From Thermococcus sp. (GTDB lineage Archaea; Methanobacteriota_B; Thermococci; Thermococcales; Thermococcaceae), in contig NZ_JACDNS010000005.1 in assembly GCF_017656495.1 (NCBI RefSeq), positions 1 through 64,000 of the forward strand: DNA of 64,000 nucleotides, given 5' to 3'. Positions 10,025-19,281 of the stretch are shown here, one piece after another. A model generated the notes under the pieces. That model was not told the DNA's origin. It did no database searches and worked only from the letters and a program-made list of their open reading frames with translations. The translations under genes were made by a program, and so were the position numbers. Position 1 is the stretch's first letter; every line of letters starts with the position of its first letter.

Positions 10025-10079
10025 GCTCCCAATTCTCCTTTACTCTCTACAATATCCCAAAATGTAGTATTCTAAAATC

Positions 10080-10572
10080 CTAGAGAAGTTTCTTTATGAT
10101 GAAATATCCTCCGATTGCTAAGAAGAACGTTAGGAGAGGAACCTTCTTTGTTAGATAGGTGATGACAAATGCCACAGGTAACCAAACGAGAAATGGCTGA
10201 AATTCCATAATAGTCTGTGCTTTTTTGGAACTTTGGCTTAAAATGAGCTTTTTCAATGTCTCTTCATTACGGACAAGATAAGTGTCCGGCTTTAAAATCC
10301 CTTCTTTCGTCAGCGGTTTTTCGCTGATTACGAGCAGATTCCCATCATTTTCAAATTTCATCAAGTAGACATACTGCTCATTAATTGCAGATGCGAGGAG
10401 AGAGTCGATTTTAAGCTCTGCATCGTAGGAGTCCTCGTAAAATTCAATGAACTTAATGCTTCTCAGCTTTAACCCTTCTTTAATTTTCTCTTTCTCAAAT
10501 TTTAGCTTCCAAATTCTCAGGTGATATCTTGAGCTGATGAGCTTCCCAAACAGTATAACAACTGATATACAT
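10080..10572 (-). pseudogene. Small membrane protein gene, probably frameshifted near its 5' end
   Basis: The 3' part encodes a clear protein with two C-terminal membrane helices (FLVWLPVAFVITYL and LLTFFLAIGGYFI). Its frame stays open and protein-like upstream to about 10500 (EKIKEGLKLRSIKFIEFYED), but no ATG, GTG or TTG occurs in that frame between a stop near 10272-10274 of the complementary walk (upstream limit about 10570) and 10364. A different frame offers ATG at 10572 followed by VWEAHQLKISPENLEAKI and then a TGA. Joining the two needs removal of one base near 10490-10500, in an A-rich stretch. Either the gene is disrupted, or one base is a sequencing error, or translation starts internally at ATG 10361 (94-95 aa). 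Family not recognised. Confidence 0.5.
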
Positions 10573-10643
10573 TAAAAATTTTAAACTTTGCGTTGTATTA
10601 TTGCGGGAAAATATTCATAAACTTTTGTGACAAGCATCAAGAG

Positions 10644-12341
10644 ATGAAGCTCAACAGCGAAGCGAGAGCAATCTACAAAAGCATCCGTGAAGAAATAAAG
10701 AAAAGAATCCAGCTTAAGGAGAGCCTAGCGTATCTTGACAAATTTGAACCAACAAATGATAAAAATGAGATTCTGAGGAGACAGGCTTATTTTAAAGAGA
10801 ATCTTCCAAAAATTGTGCCAGAACTAAAGGAAATATTGGCCAAAATCAAGCCAATTCGTTTTAAGAAGGATTTTCTGCACGATAGACTTTTAGTTATTGA
10901 TGAAAGTGAGGTTGAAAAAGCCCAAGCTTTGGGCGTATGTGAGGTTTCAACAGAGCCTTTAGAGGGGTATGATTTAATTTTAAGCACTGTAGGGATTGGG
11001 ATTGACGTCGAGCTTAGTATAAGTGAAATTGCTCCTGAGCTCTATATCATGCCTCTTTGGGAAAATCGGGAAACTTTGAGAGCTTTAGTCCAAATTGATA
11101 ATCTTCTTGGAGAAAAGAGTGTTGCTGAATTAATTTTGGAAAAATTGGGAGAATTAAAGGAAGTAATGAAGCGAAGAGAACTAATTGAAAATCTTGACGA
11201 GCTGATAGCAGAAGAAGAGAGAAGACTAAACGAAAAGATAGCAGAAAAGCTTGAGAAGTTCAGTCTGACTTTAACCGGCAAAGAGTTGCTGGAGTTTCTA
11301 AAAGAGCTTAGGGAAGGAAATTATGAGGCGATATTCAATCACTTCAGTGAAATCGAGAGTGAAATCCTTGAGGAAATAAATGAAACGGAGAAAAGGCTCA
11401 GTGAAAAGCTAAACCTTGCTATCGAGCTGTTTTCACGAGAAAATCTTTATCCCGTTGAAGTGTCTCCAGAGAGTATTGAGGCTTTGCGTCGGGAGTTGGA
11501 AAGGGAACTCAAGGTAGAGATGTATTTGAAGAGCCGGGAAATTCTTGATGAAATAAAGCATCTTATACCAAAGCTTAAAGAGGAGATAAACAAAGCCTAT
11601 GAGCTGGAGTTTTTAAGGGCTGTGAAAGAATTTACAGAAGGATTTGTTTTTCCTGAACTGATTAAGGGAGGGATTGCTTTCATAAATGGGAGGCATCTGT
11701 TCATTAGAAATCCTCAGCCGGTTAGCTACGTTGTTGGAAAGGTTCCAATAGAGTTCGATGGAGTAAATAGTGAGAGAGTCGTTATTTTGACAGGTGCAAA
11801 CAGCGGTGGGAAGACTTCACTGCTTGAGCTTATCTCTCAAATAGTAATTTTGACTCATATGGGCTTTCCAGTTAATGCCGAGAAAGCTTGGGTCGAGGTT
11901 TTAGACGAGCTTTTCTTCTTCAAACGGAAGCGGTCTATTTATGGTGCTGGAGCATTTGAAACAGCCTTAAAGAGCTTTGTGAGAGCATTAACAAGCGATG
12001 GGAGAAAGTTGATTTTGATTGACGAGTTTGAAGCAATAACGGAGCCAGGTGCTGCTGTCAAGATAATAGCAGAGCTCCTGAAGATTGCTTATGAAAAAGG
12101 ATTCTACGTCATTATTGTGTCTCATTTGGGCGAAGACTTGAAGAAAGAACTGCCTTTTGCGAGAGTTGATGGGATCGAAGCTCAAGGCTTGGATGAAAAC
12201 CTCAACTTAATTGTTGACAGACAGCCAAAGTTTGGAGTTCTGGGCAAAAGCACTCCAGAGCTAATTGTTGAAAAGCTTTATCGCACCAAGAGAGGAAAAG
12301 AGAAGGAGATTTTTGAGAGGGTGTGGAGGGCATTCACTTAA
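10644..12341 (+). CDS. MutS-family ATPase (archaeal MutS5/MutS2-like)
   Basis: A 565-residue protein with a long helical N-terminal/core region, including coiled coil around residues 180-320, and a C-terminal MutS ATPase domain. Walker A is LTGANSGGKTSLLELI, Walker B LILIDEFEAITEPG, and VIIVSHLG is the MutS sensor segment. No mismatch-recognition domain I with the Phe-X-Glu motif and no Smr nuclease domain were seen. This fits the archaeal MutS5-like group, a Pyrococcus member of which has been reported to bind Holliday junctions. ATG 10644 gives the natural N-terminus; an upstream TTG at 10593 falls too near the TATA box (attaaaaatttt, 10571-10582). The gene overlaps bud32 convergently by 8 nt. 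Confidence 0.85.
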   Translation: MKLNSEARAIYKSIREEIKKRIQLKESLAYLDKFEPTNDKNEILRRQAYFKENLPKIVPELKEILAKIKPIRFKKDFLHDRLLVIDESEVEKAQALGVCEVSTEPLEGYDLILSTVGIGIDVELSISEIAPELYIMPLWENRETLRALVQIDNLLGEKSVAELILEKLGELKEVMKRRELIENLDELIAEEERRLNEKIAEKLEKFSLTLTGKELLEFLKELREGNYEAIFNHFSEIESEILEEINETEKRLSEKLNLAIELFSRENLYPVEVSPESIEALRRELERELKVEMYLKSREILDEIKHLIPKLKEEINKAYELEFLRAVKEFTEGFVFPELIKGGIAFINGRHLFIRNPQPVSYVVGKVPIEFDGVNSERVVILTGANSGGKTSLLELISQIVILTHMGFPVNAEKAWVEVLDELFFFKRKRSIYGAGAFETALKSFVRALTSDGRKLILIDEFEAITEPGAAVKIIAELLKIAYEKGFYVIIVSHLGEDLKKELPFARVDGIEAQGLDENLNLIVDRQPKFGVLGKSTPELIVEKLYRTKRGKEKEIFERVWRAFT

Positions 12342-12999
12342 TCCACTTTCTCTCTCTTACATATCTACCTCTGCTTTCGATCTCCTCTATCTTCTCTTTC
12401 AGCTCCTGGGCTTTCTCTTTTCCTCTAACTTCTCCATAACCCTCAAGAACAGCTTCAAAACCTTTTTCAAACCACTTATAGTGGGTGCTTTCCATAGCTC
12501 TCTTTAGTAGATGTAGATCAACGCCTTGAGCTTCAATTGTATTATCAAACTCTGCCAGTCCGAAATCGATGAAGTAAATTTTTCCCTCTCTTAAAATCAT
12601 GTTGGATGTTGTCAAATCTCCGTGAATAATACCAGCTTCATGCAGTTTTCCAATTTGTCTTCCAATTTCACGGCAAAGTTTCAAACGTTCTTCTATGGGT
12701 ATTTTTTCCAGATATTCTTTCAAACGCTCTCCTTCAATGAATTCCATAACAATTTTCATATCTCTCATATCTACCTCATAGATATAAGGAACATTAACCT
12801 CGAACTCTTTAGCCCTGTGTAGAATTCTTGCTTCCCTAATAGTTCTCTCTTTTCTCAGCTTCTGATCAATCTCTTTTATTCTGTATCGCTTCGAAATGCG
12901 GTGCTTTATAATCACTTTTTCATCATTAAATGGGAAATAAAGCTCCTCAAATTTAGCTAAGTAGATTTTTGCTTCTGCCCCCTGCTTTATTAGTTCCAT
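12334..12999 (-). CDS. bud32: KEOPS-complex kinase/ATPase Bud32
   Basis: A 221-residue compact RIO-like kinase. IKQGAEAKIYLA is the nucleotide loop, KHRISKRYRIKEIDQKLRKER is the Bud32 basic signature, and HGDLTTSN and FIDFGLAEF are the catalytic and metal-binding motifs. In archaea it acts as a P-loop-less ATPase with Kae1, Cgi121 and Pcc1 to make N6-threonylcarbamoyladenosine in ANN-decoding tRNAs. It is a stand-alone gene here, not the Kae1-Bud32 fusion of some archaea. ATG 12999 has AGGTGG 5 nt upstream. The preceding gene (13013-13333) is 13 nt away in the same direction. Confidence 0.96.
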   Translation of the reverse strand: MELIKQGAEAKIYLAKFEELYFPFNDEKVIIKHRISKRYRIKEIDQKLRKERTIREARILHRAKEFEVNVPYIYEVDMRDMKIVMEFIEGERLKEYLEKIPIEERLKLCREIGRQIGKLHEAGIIHGDLTTSNMILREGKIYFIDFGLAEFDNTIEAQGVDLHLLKRAMESTHYKWFEKGFEAVLEGYGEVRGKEKAQELKEKIEEIESRGRYVRERKWIK

Positions 13000-13012
13000 T
13001 AATACCACCTGC

Positions 13013-13333
13013 TTAATCTGTAACAAGCCTAAAATCCTCAATGAATTTTTTGTACTCTTTTATTGTCGCTCTTATTGTTATTACATCCTCGATTTTTACT
13101 ATGAGCACTCCCGTACCATCTTTTATGACAAACCTTGCAGTATCAACATCATTCTCTTCCAACTTTTGAATGGCATATCTTAGCTTATCTTCAGTGCTTT
13201 TCAGCATATCATCTAAAAATGAGGCACGATTTTCAACATCAATATCGACTAAACCATACTGAATGATTCTCTCAAACATCTTTATGATGCCTTCTTTTCC
13301 GCATGATATCCCATATACTTCTACTTTGTCCAT
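13013..13333 (-). CDS. Conserved hypothetical protein upstream of bud32
   Basis: A 106-residue soluble protein. It opens with MDKVEVYGISCGKEGIIKMFER, followed by helices and a beta-rich second half (FVIKDGTGVLIVKIEDVITIRATI). No family was recognised. The size and alpha/beta pattern resemble small accessory proteins, and the 13-nt spacing to bud32 suggests co-transcription. A role alongside the KEOPS complex is therefore possible, but this is inference from position only. A TATA-like ttatttaag (13367-13377 on the minus strand) lies about 40 nt upstream. Confidence 0.75.
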   Translation of the reverse strand: MDKVEVYGISCGKEGIIKMFERIIQYGLVDIDVENRASFLDDMLKSTEDKLRYAIQKLEENDVDTARFVIKDGTGVLIVKIEDVITIRATIKEYKKFIEDFRLVTD

Positions 13334-13487
13334 ATACTATCGCCCTCTTTAGTTTGAATCATTGTACTTAAATAACTTATTCACCTTCTTTAGCTTCTAA
13401 CTTTGTTAATATATTGCCCATTTGGGTTTAATTCTTCACGTTTTATAACAATTTGACAAAAATATTGGCTAAAACTTGAATTTTTAA

Positions 13488-13553
13488 ACAAAAACCTTTT
13501 ATAGAACACTAACGTATGGAGAGCGTATTGAAATCTTTAGGAGGAATGTGAAA
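13488..13553 (+). promoter_or_regulatory. Thermosome promoter and ribosome binding site
   Basis: A BRE/TATA-like aaaccttttatag (13493-13505) is followed by a leader of about 25-30 nt holding a strong AGGAGG (13539-13544). This fits a highly expressed chaperonin gene. A heat-shock regulator site could not be assigned with confidence. Confidence 0.65.
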
Positions 13554-15212
13554 ATGGCACAATTAGTTGGACAAGGCGGACAACCAATAGTTATTCTCCC
13601 CGAGGGAACCCAAAGATACATTGGTAGGGATGCTCAGAGATTGAATATTCTGGCTGCAAGGATTGTTGCTGAGACTGTTAGAACAACTTTGGGACCAAAG
13701 GGTATGGACAAAATGCTCGTCGACAGCCTCGGTGACATCGTTATAACAAACGACGGTGCCACTATTTTGGACAAGATTGACCTTCAGCACCCAGCTGCTA
13801 AAATGATGGTTGAAGTTGCTAAGACTCAAGATGAGGAGGCTGGTGATGGAACTACTACCGCTGTTGTTATCGCTGGTGAGCTCCTCAGAAAGGCCGAGGA
13901 GTTACTCGACCAGAACATTCACCCCTCGATAATTGTTAAAGGTTACACTTTAGCTGTTGAAAAAGCTCAAGAGATACTTGAGGATATTGCTATAAAAGTT
14001 GATCCAGAGAATGAGGAAACTTTGCTCAAGATAGCGAAAACAGCAATCACTGGTAAGAGCGCTGAATCTCACAGAGAACACTTGGCTAAGTTGGCTGTTG
14101 AGGCAGTTAAGCAAGTTGCAGAGAAAAAGGATGGTAAGTTTGAGGTTGACATTGACAACATTAAGATTGAGAAGAAAGAGGGAGAGAGCGTTGAAGAGAG
14201 CCAGCTTATTAGGGGTGTTGTAATCGACAAAGAGAGAGTCCACCCAAGAATGCCAAAGAGAGTTGAAAACGCAAAAATAGCTCTAATTAATGATGCTCTC
14301 GAAGTTAAGAAGACAGAGACAGATGCAAAGATCAACATCACAGCACCAGACCAGCTTTATGCGTTCCTTGAACAAGAAGAAAAGATGATTAAGGACATGG
14401 TTGACCAGATTGTTGCTACTGGTGCAAATGTCGTATTTGTCCAGAAGGGTATTGATGACTTGGCACAGCACTATTTAGCCAAGGCTGGAATCTTGGCAGT
14501 CAGAAGAGTCAAGAAGAGCGACATGGAGAAGCTCGCAAAGGCCACAGGAGCAAAGATAGTAACAAATGTAAAAGACTTAACTTCAGAAGACCTGGGTTAT
14601 GCAGAGCTCGTTGAAGAGCGCAAGATTGCTGGAGAGAGCATGATATTCGTTGAGGGTTGCAGGAATCCAAAGGCAGTAACAATCCTCATCAGAGGTGGAA
14701 CAGAGCACGTCATTGATGAAGTCGAGAGAGCCCTTGAAGATGCCGTTAAAGTCGTCAAGGACGTTATGGAAGACGGTGCAATTCTCCCAGGAGGAGGGGC
14801 AACTGAGATTGAACTTTCTATCAGGCTTGATGAGTACGGAAAGCAAGTTGGAGGCAAAGAAGCTTTAGCAATTGAAGCATTCTCAGAAGCACTTAAGATA
14901 ATTCCCAAGACATTAGCAGAGAACGCTGGACTTGACACAATTGACGTGCTTGTTAAGGTCATCAGCGAGCACAAGACTAAGGGTAAAGCAATAGGAATTG
15001 ATGTCTTTGCTGGTGAGCCAGCTGATATGCTTGAGAGGGGTGTTATTGAGCCAGTGAGGGTCAAGAAGCAAGCAATCAAGAGCGCAAGCGAAGCAGCAAT
15101 CATGATCCTCAGAATCGACGACGTCATAGCTGCAAAGAGAGTTAAGAGCGAAGGTTCTGGACAGGGAATGGAAGGTATGGGTGGAATGGGCGGCATGAAT
15201 ATGATGGGTTGA
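13554..15212 (+). CDS. Thermosome subunit (group II chaperonin)
   Basis: A 552-residue group II chaperonin subunit that assembles into double rings and folds proteins in an ATP-dependent way with a built-in lid. The family motifs are [23 protein letters not shown], the catalytic loop [20 protein letters not shown] and [10 protein letters not shown]. The tail is the flexible Gly-Met repeat [15 protein letters not shown] typical of thermosomes. Thermococcales carry one or two paralogues; only one is here. ATG 13554 was preferred over GTG 13548 because it gives MAQLVGQGG and a better spacing from AGGAGG. Its G/C-ending codons are more frequent than in neighbours, as expected for high expression. 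Confidence 0.98.
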   Translation: MAQLVGQGGQPIVILPEGTQRYIGRDAQRLNILAARIVAETVRTTLGPKGMDKMLVDSLGDIVITNDGATILDKIDLQHPAAKMMVEVAKTQDEEAGDGTTTAVVIAGELLRKAEELLDQNIHPSIIVKGYTLAVEKAQEILEDIAIKVDPENEETLLKIAKTAITGKSAESHREHLAKLAVEAVKQVAEKKDGKFEVDIDNIKIEKKEGESVEESQLIRGVVIDKERVHPRMPKRVENAKIALINDALEVKKTETDAKINITAPDQLYAFLEQEEKMIKDMVDQIVATGANVVFVQKGIDDLAQHYLAKAGILAVRRVKKSDMEKLAKATGAKIVTNVKDLTSEDLGYAELVEERKIAGESMIFVEGCRNPKAVTILIRGGTEHVIDEVERALEDAVKVVKDVMEDGAILPGGGATEIELSIRLDEYGKQVGGKEALAIEAFSEALKIIPKTLAENAGLDTIDVLVKVISEHKTKGKAIGIDVFAGEPADMLERGVIEPVRVKKQAIKSASEAAIMILRIDDVIAAKRVKSEGSGQGMEGMGGMGGMNMMG

Positions 15213-15223
15213 TGCCCCTATCT

Positions 15224-15244
15224 GTTGTTTCTTTTACTTTTCTG
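15224..15244 (+). terminator. T-rich terminator after the thermosome gene
   Basis: The sequence gttgtttcttttacttttc begins about 12 nt after the stop. T tracts without a stem are typical of archaeal termination. Confidence 0.5.
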
Positions 15245-15315
15245 TGCTCTATATTTTGCTAATTTTGGTAATAACGACTTGTAACATAACACTAAATTTT
15301 TTAGAAGAAGCAAAA

Positions 15316-15538
15316 GTATGTTGCCCGCCCGTAACCCCCGCCTTCATTGAAGCCAGAGAACGGCATTCTCAAGCGGGTTAACCCAGGCGGGCAGAATTGT
15401 GCTCGGTCAGGGTTACCCACGGTCATCGTGCTCCGTAACGCGGAAGGCTCTCCCGTGGGGACCTCGCTATGACCGAGCTGTTGCCCCCGCATCGCCCCCG
15501 GCTTCATTCTTCAACCGGGTCCTCGCGCAGGGGCATTA
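15316..15538 (-). ncRNA. Three-hairpin H/ACA guide RNA
   Basis: A GC-rich island in AT-rich surroundings. Read on the minus strand it folds into three stem-loops, each directly followed by an ACA box, at 15479-15481, 15398-15400 and 15319-15321. Hairpin 1 pairs TGCCCC with GGGGCA, with an upper CCCGG/CCGGG stem capped by a UGA-rich K-loop. Hairpin 2 pairs GCTCGGTCA with TGACCGAGC and CCCACGG with CCGTGGG. Hairpin 3 pairs TGCCCGCC with GGCGGGCA. Internal loops between lower and upper stems are the expected pseudouridylation pockets. A TATA box CTTATAAG (15557-15564) sits about 25 nt upstream of the first stem. Probably one of the Hgc-type RNAs known from Pyrococcus; rRNA targets not determined. 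It occupies most of the 378-bp gap. Confidence 0.9.
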
Positions 15539-15590
15539 TGGTATTAGTTGTTCCAGCTTATAAGTTCTTGGTTGTATTACCCCAATATTG

Positions 15591-16685
15591 CTAACCCAGC
15601 AACTTGGTTAGCAATGCCCAGTTCTTATCACCTAGGGCAGATCTCTCAGCAACAAGGATTAGGGTGCCTTTGTTAACTAAAACAAAGTCTCTTAACTTAG
15701 TAAGGAATTTCATAACTGTTGATAAATCATTATAGACAAGCAGATATTCAAGACAGTCTATGATTATGATTCCAGGAGTGTTGGTATCAGCGGCAGTTTT
15801 TAGATATCTATATGTAAGTTCAGTTATTTTTGCTAGGTCTGTTGGAGATACTGCATTTTGTGCCCCATCTTTAAGGGCAGTTGTAACGAAAAAGTATTCC
15901 CATTTCTCTGGAACATTTGAGATATCTCTCAAAAATGCCAATGCGGGCGTGTCTTTTAATTTTTCTTTTAGTTCTCTGTATTCCTTCTGATTTACAATTA
16001 AAACTCCAGGTTTAATGTCTATTTTCTTTCCTTCTGTTTCCTTTGCTATTTCGTATAACTTAGTAAAGCGTGGGGATGAAACCAAACGTATCATGGTAGT
16101 TGTCAGTAAAATAATTAATATTGTTGAAGCTGTGAGTCCAATTGGTGCGTACCACTGTTCACGTGCAAAAAATGGGTAAGGTAATAGGTGAAGTCCGAAT
16201 AGTGTGAATCCATAATAGAGGTGTTTGGCACTCTTTTCATAAATGCTAGCTAGATTTTTCATGAAAATTCCTGCAAAGATTAGGAATACCGCTGCTATAA
16301 ACCAGGAACCTCCAACAATAAATGTCCAGTCATTGATTCCCCCATACCATCTTAAAAGTACAAGGTATACAACAAACAAAGGGGGAAGTATGGCAGCTTT
16401 TCTCATTTGTCTTAGGGTAATAGATTCTTTTTCTTCTTCTAGGAAGACTAATATTCCATAGGTAATTAATGCTCCAAATAGGGCAATAAAGAAGGAATTT
16501 AACTCATATATGTTAAAACCTGCAGAGAGTATCGTTAGAAAATCCGAGAGCCATGCAACTGAGAAAATCAAAGCAGATTTCCTTTTAGTTCTTAGATAAG
16601 CCCGAAAAACAAGGATAGCCGCAAGTAAATCTAATGAGAGAACTAAAAAAATCTCTAAGATAACAAATATTGAGTATCCTAACAT
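15591..16685 (-). CDS. DUF835 membrane protein
   Basis: A 364-residue protein. Roughly seven hydrophobic segments fill residues 1-210. A soluble C-terminal DUF835 domain follows (from PGVLIVNQKEYRELKEKL to RDFVLVNKGTLILVAERSALG), with the characteristic PGIIIIDCLEYLLVYNDLSTVMKFL. DUF835 is common in Thermococcales and resembles RecA/KaiC-like folds lacking an obvious P-loop; it is thought to be regulatory or sensory, without proof. The gene starts inside the stop region of the adenylate-forming enzyme gene upstream (7-nt overlap), so the two are very likely co-translated. A GGGAG SD precedes ATG 16685. Confidence 0.85.
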   Translation of the reverse strand: MLGYSIFVILEIFLVLSLDLLAAILVFRAYLRTKRKSALIFSVAWLSDFLTILSAGFNIYELNSFFIALFGALITYGILVFLEEEKESITLRQMRKAAILPPLFVVYLVLLRWYGGINDWTFIVGGSWFIAAVFLIFAGIFMKNLASIYEKSAKHLYYGFTLFGLHLLPYPFFAREQWYAPIGLTASTILIILLTTTMIRLVSSPRFTKLYEIAKETEGKKIDIKPGVLIVNQKEYRELKEKLKDTPALAFLRDISNVPEKWEYFFVTTALKDGAQNAVSPTDLAKITELTYRYLKTAADTNTPGIIIIDCLEYLLVYNDLSTVMKFLTKLRDFVLVNKGTLILVAERSALGDKNWALLTKLLG

Positions 16686-17740
16686 GTTACTCCCTCCCTA
16701 TTTGGGTTAGCAAACCCATCCCATTTAAATGGTTTTACCGGAGGAACTCTTGTTATAAGCTCTTTTTCTATCTTCACTATTAACACTTCCGGTCTGGCAA
16801 CGATGATTCCTGTTAAACCTGTTTCACCGTAGTCTGCTATCCTATATTTGCCATTTTCAGGAACTAATGGTAAAATGAGTGTAAATGGGATATTAGTGTA
16901 ATAACGGATATCCTCCCCGTTGTACACTCCTATGGCATCTCCAAATGCAAAATGTCCATAGAGGGGGATAAATGTTGAGTACTCAAATTCTGTTTTATAA
17001 TGGTCAAGTAGTCTTGGAGTAATGCTAGTGCCGCTCAGCATTATCGTTTTCAGATTTTCTTTAGACGGTTTAAAGAGGTCTAACAGATGGAGAGCAGTTC
17101 TAGCAGTGTTAATTTTATCTTTTTTAAGGACTCTTTGGGTGTATTTTACTAAAGGTTCCAAAAGCTTCAACGCTCCTTGAATCCTTTCCCTTTCAAGAGC
17201 TTTTTTTATACCTTCTGTTTCAGTTCCAATGAAATATAAAATTCCACCGTATGACCATATTAGCTCACTCATTTCCTCTTGATACCAGCCATATGGACCA
17301 TGAAGCAATGCTCTCATTTGATGGAATTCGTTATAAATTTCATCAAGATGATAAAGTTCATCAAGAGCTTCCCGTAGATAAAAAACCAGCAGTTTAACGT
17401 ATTCATAGTCCCAATGGCATAAAGATCTTGGTCCAGTAGTCCCGGAGGATTGGTAAAATCTAAGTTTGCCTTTGTAGTTCCTTGGTAAAAAGCTAAGCCA
17501 GTTCTCTCTGAGCTCGTTATTATTAATAAAGAGATGGGAGTTGAATATTTTTTCAACAGTCTCCTCGAGATTACCTTCAAAAATTGATTCTAGATTTGTC
17601 TTTTGGCTTTTTCTTACTGCATTCCAGTAAGGTGTGTTTTCAAAATGAAATTCAAAGATGTTCTTTAGATAACTTATTGTAGTATCCTCAGAGATATGAA
17701 AAGGGTCATTGTAAATTTCTTTCACTTCTTCATATCTCAT
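16679..17740 (-). CDS. Adenylate-forming enzyme of the PaaK/LuxE type, short form
   Basis: A 353-residue protein with the phosphate-binding loop YQSSGTTGPRS (near residues 114-124), equivalent to YTSGTTGxPK of AMP-forming ligases. IMLSGTSITPRLLDHYK and a YGHFAFGDAIG segment correspond to the A4/A5 nucleotide regions. It lacks an evident C-terminal mobile domain and is about 75 residues shorter than its divergent neighbour at 17867. The phenylacetate-CoA ligase/LuxE acyl-protein synthetase superfamily activates carboxylates as acyl-AMP; the substrate is unknown. It overlaps the DUF835 gene by 7 nt. No strong SD is visible before ATG 17740. Confidence 0.78.
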   Translation of the reverse strand: MRYEEVKEIYNDPFHISEDTTISYLKNIFEFHFENTPYWNAVRKSQKTNLESIFEGNLEETVEKIFNSHLFINNNELRENWLSFLPRNYKGKLRFYQSSGTTGPRSLCHWDYEYVKLLVFYLREALDELYHLDEIYNEFHQMRALLHGPYGWYQEEMSELIWSYGGILYFIGTETEGIKKALERERIQGALKLLEPLVKYTQRVLKKDKINTARTALHLLDLFKPSKENLKTIMLSGTSITPRLLDHYKTEFEYSTFIPLYGHFAFGDAIGVYNGEDIRYYTNIPFTLILPLVPENGKYRIADYGETGLTGIIVARPEVLIVKIEKELITRVPPVKPFKWDGFANPNREGVTC

Positions 17741-17866
17741 GAAATCTTTTTCGTTTCACGAGTTTTTAAAAGTTTTGTATAATCTGCAATTAAAAATTGA
17801 AGTATTATCAATTTAGTTCCCAAAGACTTAAATATTTTTCAGAAATACCTTAAATGGTGGTTTTCT

Positions 17867-19156
17867 ATGCCAGAGTTGGTAGTTGGTAAAACTTCACCGA
17901 AGGATTTTGAAGACCTTCGATACACTGCAAAGAAAGCCGTGGAAACAACAGAGTTCTGGAAAGAAAAGTTTTCTGGGATTGACATTGAAAATTTGACACC
18001 AGAGACCTTACTTTCAAAGTTAGACAGCTTGTATATAACCCCAAAAGATTTGTACAATATAGAAAAAGTATGGCCGAACTATATAAAGAACTGCGATATA
18101 TTTTATACAGTGGTTAGGACAAGTGGAACAACAGGCCAACCAAAGAGAATCCCATATACTCTTGATGATAAAAAGAGAGTAGCGAGACAATTTATCCCAT
18201 GGGTTAGTGAGTATTTGGAAAAAGGAGATAGAATTGCTTCATTTTTCCCTCCGTTGCCGTCCGCTTCGGGAATTATGGGATATGGTGGACTTGAAGAGTT
18301 GGGAGTTAAGGCAGTCTATTATCAGGTCCCAATCCAGTTTATAAGAATGCCAGACATTTTGATTAGTGAGTTGAGACACATTCGACCTACCGTACTCTTC
18401 TCTCTAACGACAACTGCGTTCTTACTTGGACTGAAACTTCCTGATGACATTAAGGAAGATTTGAGAGTAATACTGGTAGGGGGTGAGACACTAACCGAGG
18501 AACTGGCAAAGGCAACACTCGAAAACTTTCCCAATGCAATAATAATAGATACCTTTGGAAGCTCTGAGGACGGCGCTGTAGGATATAGAGTAATAACAAA
18601 AACCAAGACTACAAAATTCTCCTTCCCTGAGTCGATAATAACACTGAAAAGCATAGAAGAGGAGGAGTATAAAGAATACCACAAAGTTTACATAACAAAG
18701 GTAATGAAAGAGGGCGAACTTACTGGACTGCCGCTGTTTAACTACGAGATAGGGGACTTGGCAAGAGTAGAGAACGGAGAGATAAAGAGTATTATTAGGG
18801 TGAAAGATGCAATAAGTCTAGCGGGAGCTACATTGTATTTAGATCAAGTCATAAGCATTGTTCACAGATACCCCTCCCTAGTTGACTTCGTGATCCTCTA
18901 TTACCCGCTCTCACCAGATAATCCAAAGCCAAAGGCAATCATAAGAGTTGGATATATGGGAGAGAAGCCTGCAGGAATTGAGGATGAAATTAGGAGCTTA
19001 ATCTATGAGGGCAACAATCCAGTAAGATATGAAGTCGAAGAATCCAAGCAAGCAGAGCTTATAATTGAAGCAGTGCCAGCAGAAAAAGTTAGGGAAGGAC
19101 TTCCACAAAAACCTGGAAAAACTAAGAGAATTTTCATAGTTGGAAAGGACATTTGA
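17867..19156 (+). CDS. Adenylate-forming enzyme of the PaaK (COG1541) type
   Basis: A 429-residue relative of phenylacetate-CoA ligase. The N-terminal YTAKKAVETTEFWKEKFSGI helix is the family entry motif. VVRTSGTTGQPKRIPYT is the phosphate-binding loop, VILVGGETLTEELAKATL the central strand, and TFGSSEDGA the adenine/metal motif. VKDAISLAGATLYLDQV begins the small C-terminal domain, which ends in KPGKTKRIFIVGK; the final lysines resemble the adenylation lysine region. It would form an acyl-AMP and perhaps an acyl-CoA. It is divergent from a second PaaK/LuxE-like gene, so the two may act on related substrates. GGTGGT lies 5 nt before ATG 17867. Confidence 0.85.
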   Translation: MPELVVGKTSPKDFEDLRYTAKKAVETTEFWKEKFSGIDIENLTPETLLSKLDSLYITPKDLYNIEKVWPNYIKNCDIFYTVVRTSGTTGQPKRIPYTLDDKKRVARQFIPWVSEYLEKGDRIASFFPPLPSASGIMGYGGLEELGVKAVYYQVPIQFIRMPDILISELRHIRPTVLFSLTTTAFLLGLKLPDDIKEDLRVILVGGETLTEELAKATLENFPNAIIIDTFGSSEDGAVGYRVITKTKTTKFSFPESIITLKSIEEEEYKEYHKVYITKVMKEGELTGLPLFNYEIGDLARVENGEIKSIIRVKDAISLAGATLYLDQVISIVHRYPSLVDFVILYYPLSPDNPKPKAIIRVGYMGEKPAGIEDEIRSLIYEGNNPVRYEVEESKQAELIIEAVPAEKVREGLPQKPGKTKRIFIVGKDI

Positions 19157-19281
19157 TATTTTGACTTTTTTCTTCTCTTTGACACTCAATTTCTTATTGA
19201 GACAATAGTCAGGCAAGATAAATTGTCAAATTGCCAAAATCTATTTAAAAGCTCTTTCTGACATTCTTCTAGGTGAGAGAG

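Noticed and set aside
14597..15196. A 199-codon open frame antisense to the thermosome gene
   Set aside because: Low-complexity Ser/Ile/Leu composition mirrors the biased codons of the chaperonin gene; no start signal.
15301..15507. A 68-codon frame within the three-hairpin RNA
   Set aside because: GC-rich structured RNA explains the sequence; the frame has no start signal.
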